Of a stretch of DNA of 43,980 nucleotides, positions 41,113-43,980 are shown one piece after another. The DNA comes from Myxococcaceae bacterium (GTDB taxonomy: Bacteria > Myxococcota_A > Polyangia > Polyangiales > Ga0077539). The translations under genes were made by a program, and so were the position numbers. The notes under the pieces are model-generated. The model worked only from the letters and a program-made list of their open reading frames with translations, had not been told where the DNA came from and searched no databases. Where the stretch lies: NCBI GenBank assembly GCA_004297725.1, contig SCUS01000018.1, forward strand, positions 1 to 43,980, in the 5' to 3' direction. Each line of letters begins with the position of its first letter. Positions within the stretch are counted from its first letter, which is position 1.

Positions 41113-42032
41113 TGAGGTCTCGCGTTCGACTCCGTCTGGTCGCGCTGACGACCGTAGTCATGGCCGGCACCGGCACGCGGCCGGCGCAGGCCCAGGATGC
41201 CGTCGATCGTCGCTCTTTGTATCGAGAGGGCGAGATCCTCATGGAGGAGGGGCATTTCAACGCCGCTCTTGCCACATTTGAACGGCTCTACCACATGGCG
41301 GAAGGGACGCCATCCCGGTACCGATATCTGAAGAGTATCGGCACCGCGTACGAAGCGCTGGGTCGATTCGATCAGGCGGTCCGCTACTACGACCTGTACA
41401 TGCAGGAGGCGACCGAGGAGCAACGGCGCTCCTTCCAGGCCCACGTCGACCTCGTCCGGCGCAGACTCGGGCGACTGATTGTGCGAACCGCCGTCCCCTC
41501 GGTCGGCGTGTTGATCGACGGTCTGCCGTTCGGGCCGGCGCCGGGTCCGTTCGTCGTTTCGGCCGGGAGCCACACGATCGAGGTGCGGGAGCCGTCGTAC
41601 CTTTCCGACCCCGTCGAGGTGGTGGTCCTGGCGGAAGAGACGACGCCGGTCACGCTCACCCTTCGTCCGCGTCGCCCTCTCTCGCCCGCGTTCTTCTGGA
41701 CCGGCGTCGGGCTGTCCGCCGCGACGCTCGGCGTCGGCGCGGGGTTCGGGATCGACGCCCTCTACTGCCACGATCAATACACCCGGCTCCTGCGCAGTCC
41801 GTCAGCCTCGTCCCGTCTTTCGGTGGGTCCCGACGACCTCGCGCACGTCGCCGAATCGGCGCGTCGCGCCGACATCCTCTATGCGGTCGGGGGCGGCCTC
41901 GCCGCCGTGACCGCGATCGTTGGCCTCGTGCTCACGGACTTCCGGCCCGCCTCGCCCGCCCGCCCGTTCACCTGGCTGCGGCCGGCCTTCGGCGCCGACC
42001 TTCGCGGGCTGGTCTGGGAGGGAGTGCTGTGA
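41109..42032 (+). CDS. exported TPR/PEGA-domain protein
   Basis: A 307-residue protein with a signal peptide (cleavage near AQAQDA, residue 29). Residues 33-110 form about two TPR units (LYREGEILMEEGHFNAALAT, KSIGTAYEALGRFDQAVRYY). Residues 120-195 are a PEGA-like domain (VGVLIDGLPFGPAPGPFVVS, GSHTIEV). Two hydrophobic segments (about 197-217 and 258-277) may anchor it in a membrane. Myxobacteria often encode such proteins next to Ser/Thr kinases. It overlaps the kinase gene by 4 nt and the lipoprotein gene by 4 nt, so all three form one unit. Confidence 0.85.
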   Translation: MMRSRVRLRLVALTTVVMAGTGTRPAQAQDAVDRRSLYREGEILMEEGHFNAALATFERLYHMAEGTPSRYRYLKSIGTAYEALGRFDQAVRYYDLYMQEATEEQRRSFQAHVDLVRRRLGRLIVRTAVPSVGVLIDGLPFGPAPGPFVVSAGSHTIEVREPSYLSDPVEVVVLAEETTPVTLTLRPRRPLSPAFFWTGVGLSAATLGVGAGFGIDALYCHDQYTRLLRSPSASSRLSVGPDDLAHVAESARRADILYAVGGGLAAVTAIVGLVLTDFRPASPARPFTWLRPAFGADLRGLVWEGVL

Positions 42033-43783
42033 CCGTCGTCGGGCGGGCAGCCCCGTTCGCGCTCCTCATTGCGGTCGGGTCGTGCGGCCTGATCGGCCTC
42101 GACGACCTCACGCTGGCGACCTGCGCGAGCCACGCGGAGTGCGAGCCGCTCAACCACGCGCGCGCCGTGGCGGACGATGCGTGCGAGCGCTACGTGTGTT
42201 CGGTCGGCTCCCACGTCTGCGAGTGGGGCACCCGGGACGAGGACGGCGACGGCGACCCCCCCGTCCGGTGCGGCGGTCAGGACTGCGACGACCGCGACGG
42301 CCGGCGCGTCGGCAACCCGGGGTCTCCCCGCGCCCGCGAGGTCTGCGACGGCGCCGACAACAACTGCGACGGGCTGATCGACGAGGGCGCGTTCCGGCGG
42401 GGCGAGCCGACTGACGTGGCGGCGAGCTTCCCCGCAACGCGGGCGCTCGCCTCGGCCAGTCGGCTCGACGGTGCGATGAGGGTCCTGCTCGCCACCCGCG
42501 AGGGCGCGGCGGCGACCGCGTCCTACTCGGGCAGCGGGCTCGTCTTGCAGTCACTGAGTTGGCAGGCACGCATCCTGGTCGACGGCGCGCTGCGCTCGGG
42601 CAGCGTCCTGAACTCCTGCCCCGTGCAGATCGGGGGCGGCCGCAGCGCCTTCGGGACGTGCAACTTCGCCGACGTCGCGCTCGCGCCGGCAGAGAGCGGG
42701 CGCTGGCTCCTGCTCGGCGTCAACACGGCCGGGTGCGCCGACGGGCAGCTGCGCGCGGGCTGGTTCGACGAGGGCACGCCCGAGGTCGTGCTCGATGACG
42801 ACGCATCCCCGCTGGCTTCGGGGGTCGACGTTGTGCCCGGTCATCCCTGCTCGGGTGCGGGTCGCGAATCGGGCGTTGGAGGCGCCTCGATGCCGGTAAT
42901 GGTGTCACTCACGCCACCCTCGCCTGGGGTACAGTCGCTGGGCGCGTGGCTGGCCCGGCCCGAGGGGACCGCGGGGTGCGGCGCCGAGGCTTCTGTCGAG
43001 GCGCTGGGACTGCGGTTTGGGCTGGGGTCGTCGACGGCGATCCCGCCTCGATCGGGCGTCCAGGCCACCGACCGGGGGCGCCCACGGGTCCTCGGAAGCT
43101 CCCGCGGCTCGGGCCGACCGTCTCTCGCCGCGGACTCCCAGCGCTTCGTGTTGGCCCACGGCGCGGCGGCCGGGGGCGTCCGCGTGCACGTGATCCCCCC
43201 GGTCGACCCGGCGGTCATGACCCTTGCCGGCGTGGCCTCGACGACGTTCCACCCCGCGCCCGATCTCGGGGTCGTGGACCAGTGCGCCGTCGCGGTCCGC
43301 CCCGTGACGGGCAACCGGACAACGCTGGGGATCGCGTGGAAGTCGGGGTGCGCGAGCGACGGCCCCATCTCCTTCGCCACTGCGACCGTGGCGCCGGGAG
43401 GCCCGTCCGACGTCGCCCTCGACACCGTGATCGCGTTGACCGATCGCGGCCGGGCTCCGCTGGTCGTCTACCTTCCCCGGGGCGTCTCCGCGGTCGGAAC
43501 CTTGCGCGGCGCGAGCCCGGTCACCGACGACGACGACGGAGGATGGCTGGTCGTTTGGACTGACTACTCCAACGGTTCTGCTCGGGTGCTGGCCAGACGG
43601 GTCGCCGAACACGGGGGACGCCCGGTCGACGACGTCGCCCTCTCGCTGGGGGCGCCCGTCGGCAGCGAACCGACGGTGGTCGTGGGCGCCAGTTCCTCGG
43701 GTCCGTCGGAGTTCCGCTATCTAATCGCCGATGCCGTGGGGTCGAGACTGGTCGGCGGAGAGCTCGTTTGTCGAATGCCGTGA
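42029..43783 (+). CDS. MopE-type lipoprotein
   Basis: A 584-residue lipoprotein (Cys19 in AVGSC). Residues 30-125 contain Cys-rich motifs, including a MopE-type pair, GGQDCDDRDGRRVGNPGS and CDGADNNCDGLIDEG. The remaining 450 residues form beta-rich repeats without a recognised family; phrases such as GRWLLLGVNTAGC and GGWLVVWTDYSNGSARVLAR resemble blades of a propeller that reads out stored values. The start is a GTG at 42029 overlapping the TPR/PEGA stop (GTGA). It is the last gene of the kinase operon and could be the surface component signalling to, or controlled by, the kinase. Confidence 0.82.
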   Translation: MTVVGRAAPFALLIAVGSCGLIGLDDLTLATCASHAECEPLNHARAVADDACERYVCSVGSHVCEWGTRDEDGDGDPPVRCGGQDCDDRDGRRVGNPGSPRAREVCDGADNNCDGLIDEGAFRRGEPTDVAASFPATRALASASRLDGAMRVLLATREGAAATASYSGSGLVLQSLSWQARILVDGALRSGSVLNSCPVQIGGGRSAFGTCNFADVALAPAESGRWLLLGVNTAGCADGQLRAGWFDEGTPEVVLDDDASPLASGVDVVPGHPCSGAGRESGVGGASMPVMVSLTPPSPGVQSLGAWLARPEGTAGCGAEASVEALGLRFGLGSSTAIPPRSGVQATDRGRPRVLGSSRGSGRPSLAADSQRFVLAHGAAAGGVRVHVIPPVDPAVMTLAGVASTTFHPAPDLGVVDQCAVAVRPVTGNRTTLGIAWKSGCASDGPISFATATVAPGGPSDVALDTVIALTDRGRAPLVVYLPRGVSAVGTLRGASPVTDDDDGGWLVVWTDYSNGSARVLARRVAEHGGRPVDDVALSLGAPVGSEPTVVVGASSSGPSEFRYLIADAVGSRLVGGELVCRMP

Positions 43784-43980
43784 CCCCACGCTCGGTCGTG
43801 GAGACGTTCCGAGAGAATCACTTCGGGAGTCATGGTTTCGCGGGACGGCGATCACGCGGTCGCAGCCTCTGAGTGAACGCGCGAAAACATCGAGGTCTCT
43901 GGGCTTGGTCTCCCACCACCTTCCCACCACTTGATCCTCCGCCTGGGTCCATCCGGCTCCGCCCTGGTAACGGCAAGAGC

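Noticed and set aside
43721..43930. Short minus-strand open frame at the right edge
   Set aside because: No ribosome-binding site, no codon bias, and it overlaps the end of a confident lipoprotein gene; the last 200 bp hold nothing I can support.
1..43980. CRISPR arrays
   Set aside because: No series of regularly spaced identical repeats was seen; the only tandem repeats are the 15-bp units in istB.

Overview
The window is high-GC DNA with strong GC bias at third codon positions. It carries many Cys/Asp-rich MopE-type lipoproteins, an FG-GAP lipoprotein, a Hanks-type Ser/Thr kinase with a C-terminal membrane segment, and a TPR/PEGA protein. This combination points to a myxobacterium-like genome (Myxococcota, possibly a Polyangia/Sandaracinus-type lineage). 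That is an inference from gene content; no rRNA or intact tRNA is present to confirm it.

Layout. (1) 1-4.5 kb: an IS21-family element (istA/istB, about 109-2625) sits at the end of a leftward operon of four small genes (4454 to 2626). Two of these look like degenerate RuvC-fold paralogues and one is a small winged-helix protein. The element truncates the last gene. (2) 4.6-10.7 kb: two tyrosine-recombinase modules, each a helix-turn-helix protein followed by an overlapping integrase. They flank a MopE/beta-propeller lipoprotein gene. Around them are a tRNA-3'-end-like sequence, DnaA-box-like sites, long hairpins and a 19-bp inverted repeat, so this is a mobile-element hotspot. (3) 10.8-20.3 kb, minus strand: an intact type I restriction-modification operon (hsdM-hsdS-hsdR), followed by a STAND NTPase with a predicted PD-(D/E)xK-type nuclease N-terminus. 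(4) 20.9-23.0 kb: a seven-repeat FG-GAP lipoprotein. (5) 23.5-31.2 kb, plus strand: a co-oriented block of a 69-residue basic protein, a nucleotidyltransferase-GAF fusion, an HNH-like zinc-finger/GHKL-ATPase fusion, a long prokaryotic Argonaute that appears catalytically dead, and, 13 nt after it, a GT4-type glycosyltransferase with an extra N-terminal domain. (6) 31.4-43.8 kb: cell-envelope and signalling genes. Two secreted or lipoprotein genes lie on the minus strand. On the plus strand run a predicted pseudokinase, a MopE lipoprotein, a Ser/Thr kinase, a TPR/PEGA protein and another lipoprotein, the last three joined by 4-nt overlaps.

The 10.8-31.2 kb part reads as a defence island next to integrases. 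The most unusual part is the Argonaute-glycosyltransferase pair: an Argonaute without slicer residues is expected to act as a guide-directed sensor, and here the operon partner in the usual effector position is a glycosyltransferase with an intact EX7E motif. The HNH-GHKL and nucleotidyltransferase-GAF fusions just upstream may belong to the same system or be separate ones.
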